Assembly (NCBI GenBank): GCA_016195985.1
Contig: JACPYP010000031.1
Coordinates: 41,673 to 105,672, forward strand
Direction: 5' to 3'
DNA length: 64,000 nt
From: Acidobacteriota bacterium
GTDB taxonomy: Bacteria > Acidobacteriota > Holophagae > Holophagales > Holophagaceae
A program made the translations under genes and the position numbers. The notes below the pieces were generated by a model. The model did not search any database. It was not told where the DNA came from and saw nothing but the letters and a program-made list of their open reading frames with translations. Below, piece after piece: positions 22,646 through 33,961 of this stretch (position 1 is its first letter; each line of letters starts with the position of its first letter).

Positions 22646-23656
22646 CTACTTCGCCACGCTCCACGCCATCTGGTCGCGGTAGCCGGTTTTCACGAAGGCC
22701 TTCTGCTCGGCGGAGTAGTTGCAGCCGCCGCCGGTGCTGCCGGGGCCTACGGCCACGATGCCGAGATCGATGCGCGGGGGGAAGGCGGCCAGGGCGCGGT
22801 CCACGGCTTTCTGGGCGGGGTAGCCCTTGGCCAGCAGGTCGTAGGTGGCCTTGGCCACCAGGTGCTTGACGATGTCCTCGCCGTTGCCGGTGCAGGCCAC
22901 GGCGCCCTTGGGGCCGGCGTAGATGCCCGCGCCGTACATGGGCACGTCGCCCACGCGGCCGTAGAAGGTGATGGTGGTGCCGCCGGTGCTGATGGCGGCG
23001 GCGAAGCGGCCCTTGGCGTCGCGGGTGACGCAGCCCACGGTGTCGGGCGTGCCCAGCGCCTCTTTGAGGGGCGTGGGAAAGTTCCAGCCCTTCTTCCAGT
23101 CGTAGCGCTTCCAGGCTTCGATCTGCCGGGGGTCTTCACCTTTGAGGATGCTCTGCACTTTCTGGAAGCGGGCCAGGTTTTCGGCACAGGTGGGATCGTA
23201 GTCCGCGAAGCCCATGGCCCGCGCGAAGCGGGTGGCGCCTTCGCCCACGATGAGGATGTGGGGGGTCTCCATGACTTTCCGGGCCACCAGCACGGGGTTC
23301 TTCACCCGCTCGATGGCGGCCACGGCCCCGAAGCCGCCGGTGGCGCCGTCCATGCAGGCGGCGTCCATCTGGATGGTCTTGCCGTCGAGGCGGATGTTGG
23401 CGCCGGTGCCGGCGTTGAAGCGGGGATCGTCTTCCATGACCACCACCCCGGCCAGGGCCGCTTCCAGGGCTTCGGCCCCGCTCTTGATTGCGGCCAGGGC
23501 CTTGGCCGCGGCTTTGTCCGTGCCGTCCATGCGGCTGCGGGGGCTGCCGGCGCCGCCATGGACCACTGCCACAGGGGCGGCTACGGGGGCGGCGGGAGGA
23601 ACGGCGGAAAGTCCGGCGGCCAGGGTGAGGCACAGGAGGGGAAGGACGCGCTGCAT
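22646..23656 (-). CDS. Secreted isoaspartyl peptidase / L-asparaginase (Ntn hydrolase)
   Basis: The product has 336 residues. A signal peptide (MQRVLPLLCLTLAAGLSAVP) is followed by VAVVHGGAGSPRS, the family N-terminal motif. The autocleavage site with the catalytic threonine lies in GTPDTVGCVTRDAKGRFAAA, followed by STGGTTITFYGRVGD and AVACTGNGEDIVKH, all typical of plant-type asparaginases. It would be cleaved into alpha and beta subunits and act on beta-aspartyl peptides or asparagine in the periplasm. AAGGAG lies 5 nt before the ATG. It starts 14 bases after the moaA stop, so the two are likely co-transcribed, though functionally unrelated. Confidence 0.9.
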   Translation of the reverse strand: MQRVLPLLCLTLAAGLSAVPPAAPVAAPVAVVHGGAGSPRSRMDGTDKAAAKALAAIKSGAEALEAALAGVVVMEDDPRFNAGTGANIRLDGKTIQMDAACMDGATGGFGAVAAIERVKNPVLVARKVMETPHILIVGEGATRFARAMGFADYDPTCAENLARFQKVQSILKGEDPRQIEAWKRYDWKKGWNFPTPLKEALGTPDTVGCVTRDAKGRFAAAISTGGTTITFYGRVGDVPMYGAGIYAGPKGAVACTGNGEDIVKHLVAKATYDLLAKGYPAQKAVDRALAAFPPRIDLGIVAVGPGSTGGGCNYSAEQKAFVKTGYRDQMAWSVAK

Positions 23657-23670
23657 GGGGGCTCCTTGGT

Positions 23671-24675
23671 TCATCCGCCGATGCGGGACATTTCCACGCG
23701 GGGTAGGCCGGGCGTGTCCGCGCGGCGCAGCTCCGAATAGCGGTCCTCGCGGCGCTTCCAGTGCGAGGCCAGCAGGGAGGCCAGGTCGGCGTCGCTGTGG
23801 CCCGCCCGCAGGAAGCCCCTGAGATCGAGGCCCTGTCCAGCGAAGAGGCAGGTGTAGAGGCGGCCGTCGGCGGAAATCCGGGCGCGGTCGCAGTCGCGGC
23901 AGAAGGGCATGGTCACCGAGGCGATGAGTCCGACTTCGCCTTTTCCGTCGGTGTAGCGCCACTCGCGGGCCACGGCGCCCTCGGGCACGGGGACGGGCTC
24001 CAGCGGCCACTGGGCGTGGATGCGCCGGTGCACCTCGGCCGCGGGCACCACGGCCTCCAGGCGCCACCCGTTGGTGGTGCCCACGTCCATGAATTCGATG
24101 AAGCGCAGGGTGTGGCCCGCTTCCCGGGCGAAGGCGGCCAAATCGAGAATCTCGTCTTCATTGACGCCCCGCTGCAAGACGCAGTTGAGCTTGAGGGGGC
24201 CGTAGCCCGCGGCACCGGCGGCCTCGATGCCTTCAAGCACGCGGGACAGAGGCAGATCGGTGTCGCTGAGGGCGTGGAAGCGATCGGGCCGCAGGGTGTC
24301 CAGGCTTACGGTGACCCGCTTCAGGCCGGCCTCACGCAGGGCCGGGGCCAGTCCGGGAAGCAGCACGCCGTTGGTGGTGAGGGCCAGGTCCTGGAGGCCG
24401 GGAAGGGCGGCCAGCATGCGGGTGAGGGCCGGCAGCTCCCGGCGGAGCAGGGGCTCGCCGCCGGTGAGGCGCACCTTGGCGACGCCGAGGCTGGTGAAGG
24501 TCCGCACCAGCCGCGTGATCTCCTCGAAGGTCAGCAGGTCCTGCCGCGGGAGGAAGGGGTAGTCCGGTCCGAAGACGTCCTTGGGCATGCAGTAGCCGCA
24601 ACGGAAGTTGCACCGGTCGGTGACCGAAATGCGGAGGGCCTTGAGTGGCCGGGCCAGGGTGTCGATCGGTTGCAT
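23671..24675 (-). CDS. moaA: GTP 3',8-cyclase, molybdenum cofactor biosynthesis
   Basis: The product has 334 residues. It is a radical SAM enzyme with the CX3CX2C cluster motif at C22, C26 and C29 (DRCNFRCGYCM), RLTGGEPLLRREL, and the second cluster ligands in FCRDCDRARISADGRLYTC near the C-terminus. It ends in the Gly-Gly tail characteristic of MoaA. It converts GTP to the 3',8-cyclo intermediate of molybdopterin. The start at 24675 is supported by the conserved IDTLARPLKALRISVTDRCN start of the domain, although the ribosome-binding site is weak. No other moa genes are nearby. Confidence 0.93.
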   Translation of the reverse strand: MQPIDTLARPLKALRISVTDRCNFRCGYCMPKDVFGPDYPFLPRQDLLTFEEITRLVRTFTSLGVAKVRLTGGEPLLRRELPALTRMLAALPGLQDLALTTNGVLLPGLAPALREAGLKRVTVSLDTLRPDRFHALSDTDLPLSRVLEGIEAAGAAGYGPLKLNCVLQRGVNEDEILDLAAFAREAGHTLRFIEFMDVGTTNGWRLEAVVPAAEVHRRIHAQWPLEPVPVPEGAVAREWRYTDGKGEVGLIASVTMPFCRDCDRARISADGRLYTCLFAGQGLDLRGFLRAGHSDADLASLLASHWKRREDRYSELRRADTPGLPRVEMSRIGG

Positions 24676-24736
24676 ATCCCACAAGCATAATTGCCTCCGA
24701 GCGGTCACAATGGATTGTTTGGATGGACCAGCAGAT

Positions 24737-25993
24737 ATGGGCTTTTTTGACCGATTCCGATCCCGCGCCGACGAGGCGCCCCTGCCGGACCTCGCGGCCC
24801 TGCTGGAAGCCCGGGGCCTGTCCCCGGACCTGCCGGGCCTGAAGGCGCTGGAACCGGGCTTCGAGGCGCACCGCAAGGCGGATGAGCGGGTGGCCTGGGC
24901 CGATGCGGTGGCCGAATCCGTGGCATCGGGGCTGGCCCTGCCCGAGCCCTGGATCGATGCCCAGGACCATGTGCTGCCGGAACTGGTGCCCACCTGGCAG
25001 TCGGAGCGGGAAGGCCGCTGGAGCCGGGGCTTCATCGACGGCCTGAACCAGCGCATCCGGGTAGGTCGTGCCCAGTCCGCGGACAGCGTGGCGATGCCTG
25101 CCGCCTGGTTGAAGCTCTGGGATCAAAGCGCCGACGACGTGCTGGATCTGGCCCTGGACCACCTGCGCCACCGCAGCGAAGGCGCCTTCGAGCGGCTGCC
25201 CTCGGGGGCCTACCGCAGCCCCTGGCGCGACGGGGCTGACGCGGCGCGGCTCCTGCTGCCCGAAGTGTGGCAGGGCCTCTTCAAGGATCAGCACCCCTTC
25301 CTGGCCATTCCTGCCGCCGACACCCTGCTGGCGGCGCCCCAGATCCTGCTGCCCAAGCTCATGGAAGAGGTGGGCCGCAGCGTCCAGGCTGGCGCCCGGC
25401 CGCTGCAACTGGCGGTCATCGAGCGCATCGGCGAGAAGCTGATGACGGCGCGTCTTCAGGATCCCCATCCCATGGCCGCTCCGCAAAAGGAGATGAAGCA
25501 CATGGACCTGCTGGAGGCCCTGCGGCACCAGGAGAAGGACCTCGACCCGGCCCTGGGCCTTTGCGCCGGGGTCAACCTGGTGAAGACCCACCAGGGGAAG
25601 CCGCTGACCATGGCCATTTGGACCGAAGGCGCCCCGGTGCTGCTGCCCGAGACGGATCTCATCGCCTTCTCCGCGCGGAACGGCGAGGCCCTGGGCATCT
25701 TTGCCCGTCAGACGCTGCCCCGCATCCATGAGCTGCGCGGCGAGCCCGTGTCCATCTGGGGGCCGCGCCGCGTGCGGTACGAAGGGTTCCCCACGGCGGA
25801 GCAGTTGTCCCGCCTGGAGCGCTTTGCCACGGCCGAGCAGATGAAGGCGCTGCTGGTTCCGGCGCAGAATCCGGCTTCAGCCCGGCCGGCGGCCCCCCGG
25901 CCCGCCACCGGGGCGCCCTTCAACGCCCAGGGAGTGGCGCCTCTGCCGCGCCACCTGCAGGGCGCGGGACTGGGTGTGCAGGACTCCGAATGA
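24737..25993 (+). CDS. Conserved hypothetical protein, about 418 residues
   Basis: I do not recognise the family with confidence. The protein starts MGFFDRFRSRADEAPLPDLA, has no signal peptide, and shows a central region with VNLVKTHQGKPLTMAIWTEG and a domain-like VLLPETDLIAFSARNGE stretch, then a Pro/Ala-rich tail. The ATG at 24737 gives a natural N-terminus; an in-frame ATG at 24710 is possible. It is divergent from moaA and overlaps the following protease gene by four bases (ATGA), so the two are translationally coupled. A cytoplasmic accessory role for the downstream protein is only a guess. Confidence 0.6.
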   Translation: MGFFDRFRSRADEAPLPDLAALLEARGLSPDLPGLKALEPGFEAHRKADERVAWADAVAESVASGLALPEPWIDAQDHVLPELVPTWQSEREGRWSRGFIDGLNQRIRVGRAQSADSVAMPAAWLKLWDQSADDVLDLALDHLRHRSEGAFERLPSGAYRSPWRDGADAARLLLPEVWQGLFKDQHPFLAIPAADTLLAAPQILLPKLMEEVGRSVQAGARPLQLAVIERIGEKLMTARLQDPHPMAAPQKEMKHMDLLEALRHQEKDLDPALGLCAGVNLVKTHQGKPLTMAIWTEGAPVLLPETDLIAFSARNGEALGIFARQTLPRIHELRGEPVSIWGPRRVRYEGFPTAEQLSRLERFATAEQMKALLVPAQNPASARPAAPRPATGAPFNAQGVAPLPRHLQGAGLGVQDSE

Positions 25994-27351
25994 TCCTGCT
26001 GGGGTGGGCGCTGCTGTTTCAGAACGCGCCACTCCAGGAAGCCAACCCGCCCCTGCCCAGGATCCAGGCCTCCGTGGTCCTGGTGCGCGCCGCCGCCGAA
26101 GCCCGCCAGGGCCGGCAGGGCAGCGGCGTGGTGGTGGCTCCCCGGGTGGTGGCCACCAACGCCCACGTGACGGAGGGCGCCCAAAGCCTCTCCGTGAGGC
26201 AAGGCGCGACGGTCTGGCCGGCCACGGTGCTGCGGGTGGACCGGAGCCGGGACCTTTGCCTCCTCTCGGTGCCGGGCCTGATGGCGGCCCCGGTGGAGGT
26301 GGCCCCGGAGCCTGTGGAGCCGGGCCAGCCTGTGCTGGCGGTGGGCTTCCCCGGCGGCCAGGGGCCCATCCTTTCCCGGGGACACCTGAGGGGCATCTGG
26401 CACCGAGGCGAAAGCCTGCTATTCCAGACGGATGCGCTCACCTCGCCGGGCAGCAGCGGGGGCGGGCTTTTCGACGAGGAGGGCCGTCTGCTGGGGCTGA
26501 CCACCCTGACCCTCAGGCCCGATGCGCGCATGACTTTTTCCATTCCCGCGGCCTGGATCCAGGCCCTGGCCCTGCTTCCGCCGGACGGGGAGGCGCCCGG
26601 AACGGGATGGGATTTCGATCTCCATGGAGAAGGCCTGCTGGAAAAGCTGGCCCGGGATCCCCGCAACTGGCCTGCCTGGGAGGTGGCCTCCCGCCAGTGG
26701 ACGCAGGATCTGCCCCAGGATCCCGATGCCTGGCTGGCTCTGGGCCTGGCGCTGGATCAGGCGGCCCGGAGCGCCAGGATGGATCAGAGCGGTCTGGTGC
26801 TCCTGCAGGCGGTCGAGGCCTATCGCCGCTCCCTTTCCCTGCGGCGGGATGCCAAGGCTTTCAACAACCTGGGGGTGGCCCTGGATCTGCTGAACCGCTT
26901 CGACGAGGCGGAACAGGCTTTCGCCCAGGCGCTGGACCGGGAGCCGGCCTATGCCGCTGCCTGGCTGAACCGCGCCGCCTCTCACTTCAACGCGGGAAGG
27001 TTCGAGCAGGCGGCCGAGGCCTTTCGGTCGGGTCTTGCCCTCCGCCCGGATGAGACGGATGCCTGGATCCGCTTGGCCTACTGCCAGCGGAGGCTGGGGC
27101 AGGGGGAACCGTCCGCCGCCTCCCTGCGTATCGCCTTGCGCTACCGGCCCTTGGCCCCAGAGGTCTGGCTGGAACTGGGCCTGCTCCTGGTGGACTTGGG
27201 GCATCTGGAGGAAGCCAAAGGGGTGCATGAGCGGCTCGAGGCTTTGAATCCGGAATGGGCCGCACGGCTGCAGGCCGCCCTGAACCGGGAGAAAGCTCCT
27301 AGATCAGGCCGATCTCCCGGAGCCTCTGCATCAGGAAGGCGTGGGCGGTGA
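25990..27351 (+). CDS. Trypsin-like serine protease fused to TPR repeats
   Basis: The product has 453 residues. Residues 25-195 form a chymotrypsin-fold (DegP/S1C-like) protease with His in ATNAHVTEG, Asp in DRSRDLCLLS and Ser in SPGSSGGGLF. Residues 220-440 contain several tetratricopeptide repeats (AFNNLGVALDLLNRFDEAEQ, AAWLNRAASHFNAGRFEQAA, DAWIRLAYCQRRLGQGEPSA). There is no PDZ domain. The hydrophobic start MILLGWALLFQN may be a weak signal peptide. It overlaps the upstream gene by four bases and, at its 3' end, the convergent oxygenase gene by 53 bases. The TPRs suggest a scaffolded or substrate-recruiting protease. Confidence 0.8.
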   Translation: MILLGWALLFQNAPLQEANPPLPRIQASVVLVRAAAEARQGRQGSGVVVAPRVVATNAHVTEGAQSLSVRQGATVWPATVLRVDRSRDLCLLSVPGLMAAPVEVAPEPVEPGQPVLAVGFPGGQGPILSRGHLRGIWHRGESLLFQTDALTSPGSSGGGLFDEEGRLLGLTTLTLRPDARMTFSIPAAWIQALALLPPDGEAPGTGWDFDLHGEGLLEKLARDPRNWPAWEVASRQWTQDLPQDPDAWLALGLALDQAARSARMDQSGLVLLQAVEAYRRSLSLRRDAKAFNNLGVALDLLNRFDEAEQAFAQALDREPAYAAAWLNRAASHFNAGRFEQAAEAFRSGLALRPDETDAWIRLAYCQRRLGQGEPSAASLRIALRYRPLAPEVWLELGLLLVDLGHLEEAKGVHERLEALNPEWAARLQAALNREKAPRSGRSPGASASGRRGR

Positions 27352-28255
27352 TGGGTTCGAAACGCCTGGCTTCGCCGGGTTCCAGCAGGGATTCGGGGCA
27401 GTCCAGCACCACATCCGGCCGCGGGTGGCAGAAGAAGGGCATGGAGTAGCGGGCCGCGTCGGTGCGGTCGGGATTGATCACGCGGTGGGTGGTGCTGGGG
27501 ATCTTCAGGTTCAGGTGGCGGCTCAGCATGTCGCCGGCATCGGCGACGATCTCGCCGGGCAGGCCGTCCACGGCCCGCCAGACGCCGCTCCGGTCCAGCA
27601 GCTGCAGTCCGGCATCCGTGGCCGCGGGCAGAAGGGTGATGAGGTTGATGTCCTCGTGGGCGGCGCTGCGGACTCCGCCCTCGATGAAGCGGTCCTTCAG
27701 GGCCGGATAATGGATGAGGCGCAGGATGGAATTGCCGTCCACCACCATGTCCGCCAGGCTGCGCTGGGGCAGGTCCAGGTAGAGGGCCAGGGCTTCCAGG
27801 AGGGTGCCCGCGCAGTCCTCTAGGGCACGGTAGAGGGCAAGGGTGTGGGCCTTGAAGGACGGCACCTCGGCATCGGGCCAGAGGTTGTCGCCGTAGGCCG
27901 CCTTCAGGGGGTGTCCTTCCGGCAATTCCTGTCCCACATGCCAGAACTCCTTCAGGTCGCCCACGGATTGATCCTTCGCGTGCTCGCTGCCGAAGCTGGT
28001 GAAGCCGCGGGCCCCGCCGGTGCCCGGCACGAAGTGGCGCCGCTTGGCGTCTTCGGGCAGGGCGAAGAAGGCCCGGGCGGCTGCATAGGCGCCATCCACA
28101 TCCGATGGCCGGATCTGGTGCCCGGCCACCTTGACGAATCCCGTGTGGCGGAAACTGTCGCCCAGCACCTGGATGAAGTCCGCACGTTCCTTCGCGCTGC
28201 CCGAGCGGAACTGGGACAAATCGACGGTTTCGACCTGGAAGGCGGAGTCGGCCAT
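27299..28255 (-). CDS. 2-oxoglutarate/Fe(II) oxygenase, isopenicillin N synthase-like
   Basis: The product has 318 residues from the ATG at 28255 (GAGGTG upstream); a start at 28333 would add an unlikely extension. The DIOX_N-type N-terminus (VETVDLSQFRSGSAKERADF, FRHTGFVKVAGHQI) is followed by the double-stranded beta-helix domain with iron ligands in AAHEDINLITLL (His, Asp) and STTHRVINP (His) and the oxoglutarate-binding Arg in RYSMPFF. The family oxidises diverse small molecules. The substrate is unknown. Its 3' end overlaps the convergent protease-TPR gene. Confidence 0.85.
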   Translation of the reverse strand: MADSAFQVETVDLSQFRSGSAKERADFIQVLGDSFRHTGFVKVAGHQIRPSDVDGAYAAARAFFALPEDAKRRHFVPGTGGARGFTSFGSEHAKDQSVGDLKEFWHVGQELPEGHPLKAAYGDNLWPDAEVPSFKAHTLALYRALEDCAGTLLEALALYLDLPQRSLADMVVDGNSILRLIHYPALKDRFIEGGVRSAAHEDINLITLLPAATDAGLQLLDRSGVWRAVDGLPGEIVADAGDMLSRHLNLKIPSTTHRVINPDRTDAARYSMPFFCHPRPDVVLDCPESLLEPGEARRFEPITAHAFLMQRLREIGLI

Positions 28256-28510
28256 GGGCACCTCGCGAGCGGCCATGATAGCTGACGTGACAGGAATCCG
28301 GCCTCGGGTTTCCCGCAGGAAGGGCGGGAACACAAAGGAATGCCGTGTTCAGAAGCATTCCGCGAAAGAGGGATTGGCCGCAAAGAACACAAAAGGGCTT
28401 TCTGATTGGTTCGGGGTGGGCCCAGCTCGGGGTGAGGTCCTTCCCTCTGCGTCCTCTGTTGCCCTCCGTGCCCTCTGTGTTCCGCTTTTCTCCCAGGTGT
28501 TGGACAAATG
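28256..28510. repeat. Intergenic region with degenerate CACAAAG-type repeats
   Basis: Between the oxygenase gene and the recA terminator the sequence switches to low-complexity purine-rich text: CCGCAAAGAACACAAAAGGG near 28378, and on the other side CTCTGCGTCCTCTGTTGCCC and CCTCTGTGTTCCGC up to about 28490. The two halves are roughly inverted relative to each other. The same vocabulary recurs at 39510-39655. No gene is supported here. Confidence 0.55.
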
Positions 28511-28544
28511 AAAAACGGCGGCGAGCCTTTCGGACCGCCGCCGT
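28511..28544 (-). terminator. Rho-independent terminator of recA
   Basis: On the minus strand ACGGCGGCG and CGCCGCCGT arms (28515-28523 and 28536-28544) close a 12-base loop and are followed by a run of T. It lies 38 bases after the recA stop. Confidence 0.9.
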
Positions 28545-28581
28545 CTGCCGACCCCTTCCAAGGGCGCGCAGCTGATGCTTG

Positions 28582-29640
28582 CTAGACCTCCACGGCGCCC
28601 TTCATGCCGAGGCGCTCGCGGATGAGGCCTTCCACCTCGTCCGCCAGTTCAGGGTTGTCGTTGAAGAGCTTCTTCACGTTCTCGGCGCCCTGGCCCAGGC
28701 GGCTGTCCTTGTAGCTGTACCAGGAGCCGCTCTTCTGGATGATCTCCAGCTGGGTGCCCAGCTCCACCAGCTCGCTGGTGCGGCTGATGCCTTCGCCATA
28801 CATGATGTCGAAGGTGGCCACCTTCAGGGGCGGCGCGACCTTGTTCTTCACCACCTTGACCTTGGTCTTCTTGCCGACGACGGAGGAATCCTCGTCCTTG
28901 GCGGCCACCAGGGGATCTCCGGTGTTGCCCTTGATGCTCTGGATGCTGCGCACATCGAGGCGCACGGAGGCGTAGAACTTCAGAGCGTTGCCGCCGGTGG
29001 TGGTTTCGGGGTTGCCGAACATCACGCCGATTTTCATGCGGATCTGGTTGATGAAGACGACGCAGCTGTGGGTCTTGCTGATGGTGCCGGTCATCTTGCG
29101 AAGGGCCTGGCTCATGAGCCGGGCCTGAAGACCGACGTGGCTGTCGCCCATTTCACCGTCGATTTCGGCCTTGGGCACCAGGGCGGCCACGGAATCCACC
29201 ACGATGATGTCGAGGGCGCCGCTGCGCACCAGCTGATCGCAGATCTCGAGGGCCTGCTCGCCGCTGTCGGGCTGGCTGATGAAGAGGTTCGCCACATCCA
29301 CGCCCAGTTTCTGGGCGTACTCGGGATCCAGGGCGTGCTCGGCGTCGATGTAGGCGGCCAAGCCGCCCTTCTTCTGGGCCTGGGCCACCATGTGCAGGGC
29401 CAGGGTGGTCTTGCCGCTGGCTTCCGGTCCGTAGACTTCGACGATGCGGCCCTTGGGCACGCCGCCCACGCCCAGGGCGCTGTCCAGGGCGATGGAGCCG
29501 GTGCTGATGACCTCGATGCCCTCGGCGCCGCTCATGCGGTCGCCCAGCTTCATGATGGAGCCCTTGCCGAAGGCCCGCTCGATGTCGGCGACGGTACGGG
29601 TAAGGGCTTTGAGGCGATCGTCTTGCTCGGCCGCGGCCAT
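28582..29640 (-). CDS. recA: Recombinase A
   Basis: The product has 352 residues, the normal length. It catalyses ATP-dependent strand exchange and LexA-type self-cleavage. The Walker A motif [13 protein letters not shown] lies near residue 70, Walker B in [17 protein letters not shown], and the L2/Q-loop in [22 protein letters not shown]. The start has GGAGG 6 nt upstream. I see no CTG-N10-CAG or GAAC-N4-GTTC SOS box in the 100-base divergent region, so its regulation cannot be read from a known LexA box. A strong terminator follows. Confidence 0.98.
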   Translation of the reverse strand: MAAAEQDDRLKALTRTVADIERAFGKGSIMKLGDRMSGAEGIEVISTGSIALDSALGVGGVPKGRIVEVYGPEASGKTTLALHMVAQAQKKGGLAAYIDAEHALDPEYAQKLGVDVANLFISQPDSGEQALEICDQLVRSGALDIIVVDSVAALVPKAEIDGEMGDSHVGLQARLMSQALRKMTGTISKTHSCVVFINQIRMKIGVMFGNPETTTGGNALKFYASVRLDVRSIQSIKGNTGDPLVAAKDEDSSVVGKKTKVKVVKNKVAPPLKVATFDIMYGEGISRTSELVELGTQLEIIQKSGSWYSYKDSRLGQGAENVKKLFNDNPELADEVEGLIRERLGMKGAVEV

Positions 29641-29740
29641 GGATCCTCCAAGGGGGTGCTTCTCAGGATGAGGTAAAAAGCGAAAAAAACAAGAAATCTT
29701 TTTTCACGCTCCGGCCCAGACTGGCCGAAGAAGGGGGGGC

Positions 29741-32164
<2,424 letters not shown>

Positions 32165-32165
32165 C

Positions 32166-33362
32166 ATGAGCAAATCCGCGGCGCTCCTCGAAGACAGCAC
32201 CGGCATCCGCATGGCCCTGCAGCGGCTCTGCGTCGCCGGAACCCGCCTGGAAGTGGCCTACAAATCCCAGCGGGCCGCGTATCCCATCCTCACGGAAGAC
32301 GGCGAGCGCCTGGCCTTCCGCATGCCCTTCGAGGACATCGGCGCCTGGGGCCTCAAACCCGGCGAGAACCTCGCCCTGAAGCTCAAGGACCGGGGCCTGG
32401 AATACGAGTGCGTGGTGGCCCACGCGGGGCAGGAGGTCATCGAGGGCGTGGAGACCTGCCTGGCCACGATACCCCGCGTCCTGCGCCGCTCCGACTTGCA
32501 CCGCCTGGCGGATTTCATTCCCGACCGGACTCCCACCCAGGCCCATGCCGCCACCTTCACCAACGCCCGCAACGCCCTCATCGACGGCACGGTGCAGAGC
32601 TTCGGCGAGGAAGGCCTGGAACTGGTGCTGCGCAACACCAAGCAGGACATCCGCGAGCTGCTGCGCATGGGCGAGGAATCGCTGCTGGACGTGCCCCTGG
32701 ACGGCGGCCTCCGCCTGCGGGCGCCCACCACCGTGGCCTATTTCGGCGACAACCTGGTGGGTCTGCGCTTCACCAAGCAGGCCGACGCCAGGATGCTGGA
32801 CCAGTACCGCACCTGGATCCAGGACCAGCAGCTGGTCCAGGCCCAGCAGGACAAGGACGATTTCATCCCCAGGGGTTTCCAGGAGGCCACGGCGCGCATC
32901 AACCGGGCCGCGGCCCTGCCCACGCTCAAGGTCATCGTGGACCGCGATCCCATGATCCTCCTGCTGACCGAGAAGGAAGACTTCGCCCGCCGCTTGGGCG
33001 AAGCCCTAAGCCGCAAGTTCGGGCTGGCCACGCTCGATCACATCAAGGGCCCCGTGAAACCGCAGCTCAAGGGCATCGGGGCCGAGAGTCAAACCGGGGG
33101 CCAGGATTGGGGCCGGGCCCGCATGGTGGTGATCCACAACCAGCTGCGCCTCGCCAGCCCCTTGGAGCTCTGCCGCCAGCTCGTGGAGCAGGAGGGCTGC
33201 CCCGTGCCCGTGATCCTGGCGGGGACCGAAGAGGACGAAGCCAAGAAACGCCACCACGCCGTGGCCGCGGGCGGCGTCGACTACGTGGTGGTGGAACCCT
33301 TCCGCATCCTGGCCATCCTGCGCCGCCTGGACGAAACCCTCAGCCTCTTTGAAGGCGCCTGA
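32166..33362 (+). CDS. Unassigned signalling protein with degenerate receiver-like C-terminus
   Basis: The product has 398 residues and starts one base after the stop of the hybrid kinase gene, so the two are an operon. The N-terminal 220 residues look beta-rich (LEVAYKSQRAAYPILTEDG, FRMPFEDIGAWGLKPGENL, APTTVAYFGDNLVGLRFTK), reminiscent of YcgR/PilZ proteins but lacking a clear RXXXR...DXSXXG motif. From about 255 the sequence alternates like a receiver domain (LKVIVDRDPMILLLTEKEDF ... ARMVVIHNQLRLASPLELCR ... VPVILAGTEEDEAKK ... GGVDYVVVEPFRILAILRR), without the usual phosphoacceptor Asp. The function is unknown; a receiver partner for the kinase is inferred. Confidence 0.6.
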   Translation: MSKSAALLEDSTGIRMALQRLCVAGTRLEVAYKSQRAAYPILTEDGERLAFRMPFEDIGAWGLKPGENLALKLKDRGLEYECVVAHAGQEVIEGVETCLATIPRVLRRSDLHRLADFIPDRTPTQAHAATFTNARNALIDGTVQSFGEEGLELVLRNTKQDIRELLRMGEESLLDVPLDGGLRLRAPTTVAYFGDNLVGLRFTKQADARMLDQYRTWIQDQQLVQAQQDKDDFIPRGFQEATARINRAAALPTLKVIVDRDPMILLLTEKEDFARRLGEALSRKFGLATLDHIKGPVKPQLKGIGAESQTGGQDWGRARMVVIHNQLRLASPLELCRQLVEQEGCPVPVILAGTEEDEAKKRHHAVAAGGVDYVVVEPFRILAILRRLDETLSLFEGA

Positions 33363-33719
33363 GAGGAGGCTCCGAAAAACCTCACCTGATGACCGGTGGC
33401 CTCAGCCGGACGAAGGGACGCAAGACTCCCGCGAAGGACACGAAAAAAAAGGATTAATGTCATTAGGAACACAACTTGGTATGAATCCGTGTCCATCCGT
33501 TGAATCCGTGGTTTCAATAGGTCCTTCGAACGCAGATTGGCACCACTGAAAAGGAAGCACCCGCTCCATTCCATCCATCCCGGCTAAACAACTTCTTTTC
33601 TATTGCCAGGATGGAGGGGATGAAGGGGATAAGGATAAGAGCCGCATGGCGCTCAAGGGTCTGGGCCTGTGGTTCCCATGGCTTTCAAAAATAAGTTGGC
33701 CACGGATGACACGGGTTTA
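33363..33719. repeat. Gene-free region with CATCCGTG-type and other dispersed repeats
   Basis: No credible gene. It contains TGAATCCGTGTCCATCCGTT and neighbouring repeats (33481-33513), a CAACTTGGTATGAA word near 33473 that recurs near 33896, TTGCCAGGATGGAGGGGATG (about 33602) that recurs in variant form near 36876, and GTTGGCCACGGATGACACGG (about 33695) related to 36920-36947 and 50644-50677. These are remnants of a dispersed intergenic repeat family. Confidence 0.6.
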
Positions 33720-33870
33720 CACGGATTTGAATTCAAAAGATAAGGAACACCACCAAGACGCCAAGGCACCAAGAAAAACAGAGCCACTGTTCATGCCGTT
33801 CTTCTCGGTATCGCCTGCGGCGATACACGAGACAAAAAGAAACTTGGTGCCTTGGTGTCTTGGTGGTGAA
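33720..33870 (+). repeat. Palindromic dispersed element, copy 1
   Basis: CACCACCAAGACGCCAAGGC (from 33748) is mirrored by GCCTTGGTGTCTTGGTGGTG (to 33868). A second, central hairpin is TATCGCC-TGC-GGCGATA (33809-33825). The reverse complement of the whole stretch, including flanking TTTGAATTCAAAAGATAAGG, matches copy 2 at 36705-36834. No protein is encoded. Confidence 0.8.
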
Positions 33871-33961
33871 AGTCCTTTTTCGATTGGACTGAACGCAACT
33901 TGGTATGAAGCGTTCCTTCGTGGGGATCTTTCCGGGTTGGGCCAGGTCGATGGGGAAAACC

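Noticed and set aside
29641..29740. SOS box upstream of recA
   Set aside because: Neither CTG-N10-CAG nor GAAC-N4-GTTC is present; other LexA motifs cannot be judged by eye.
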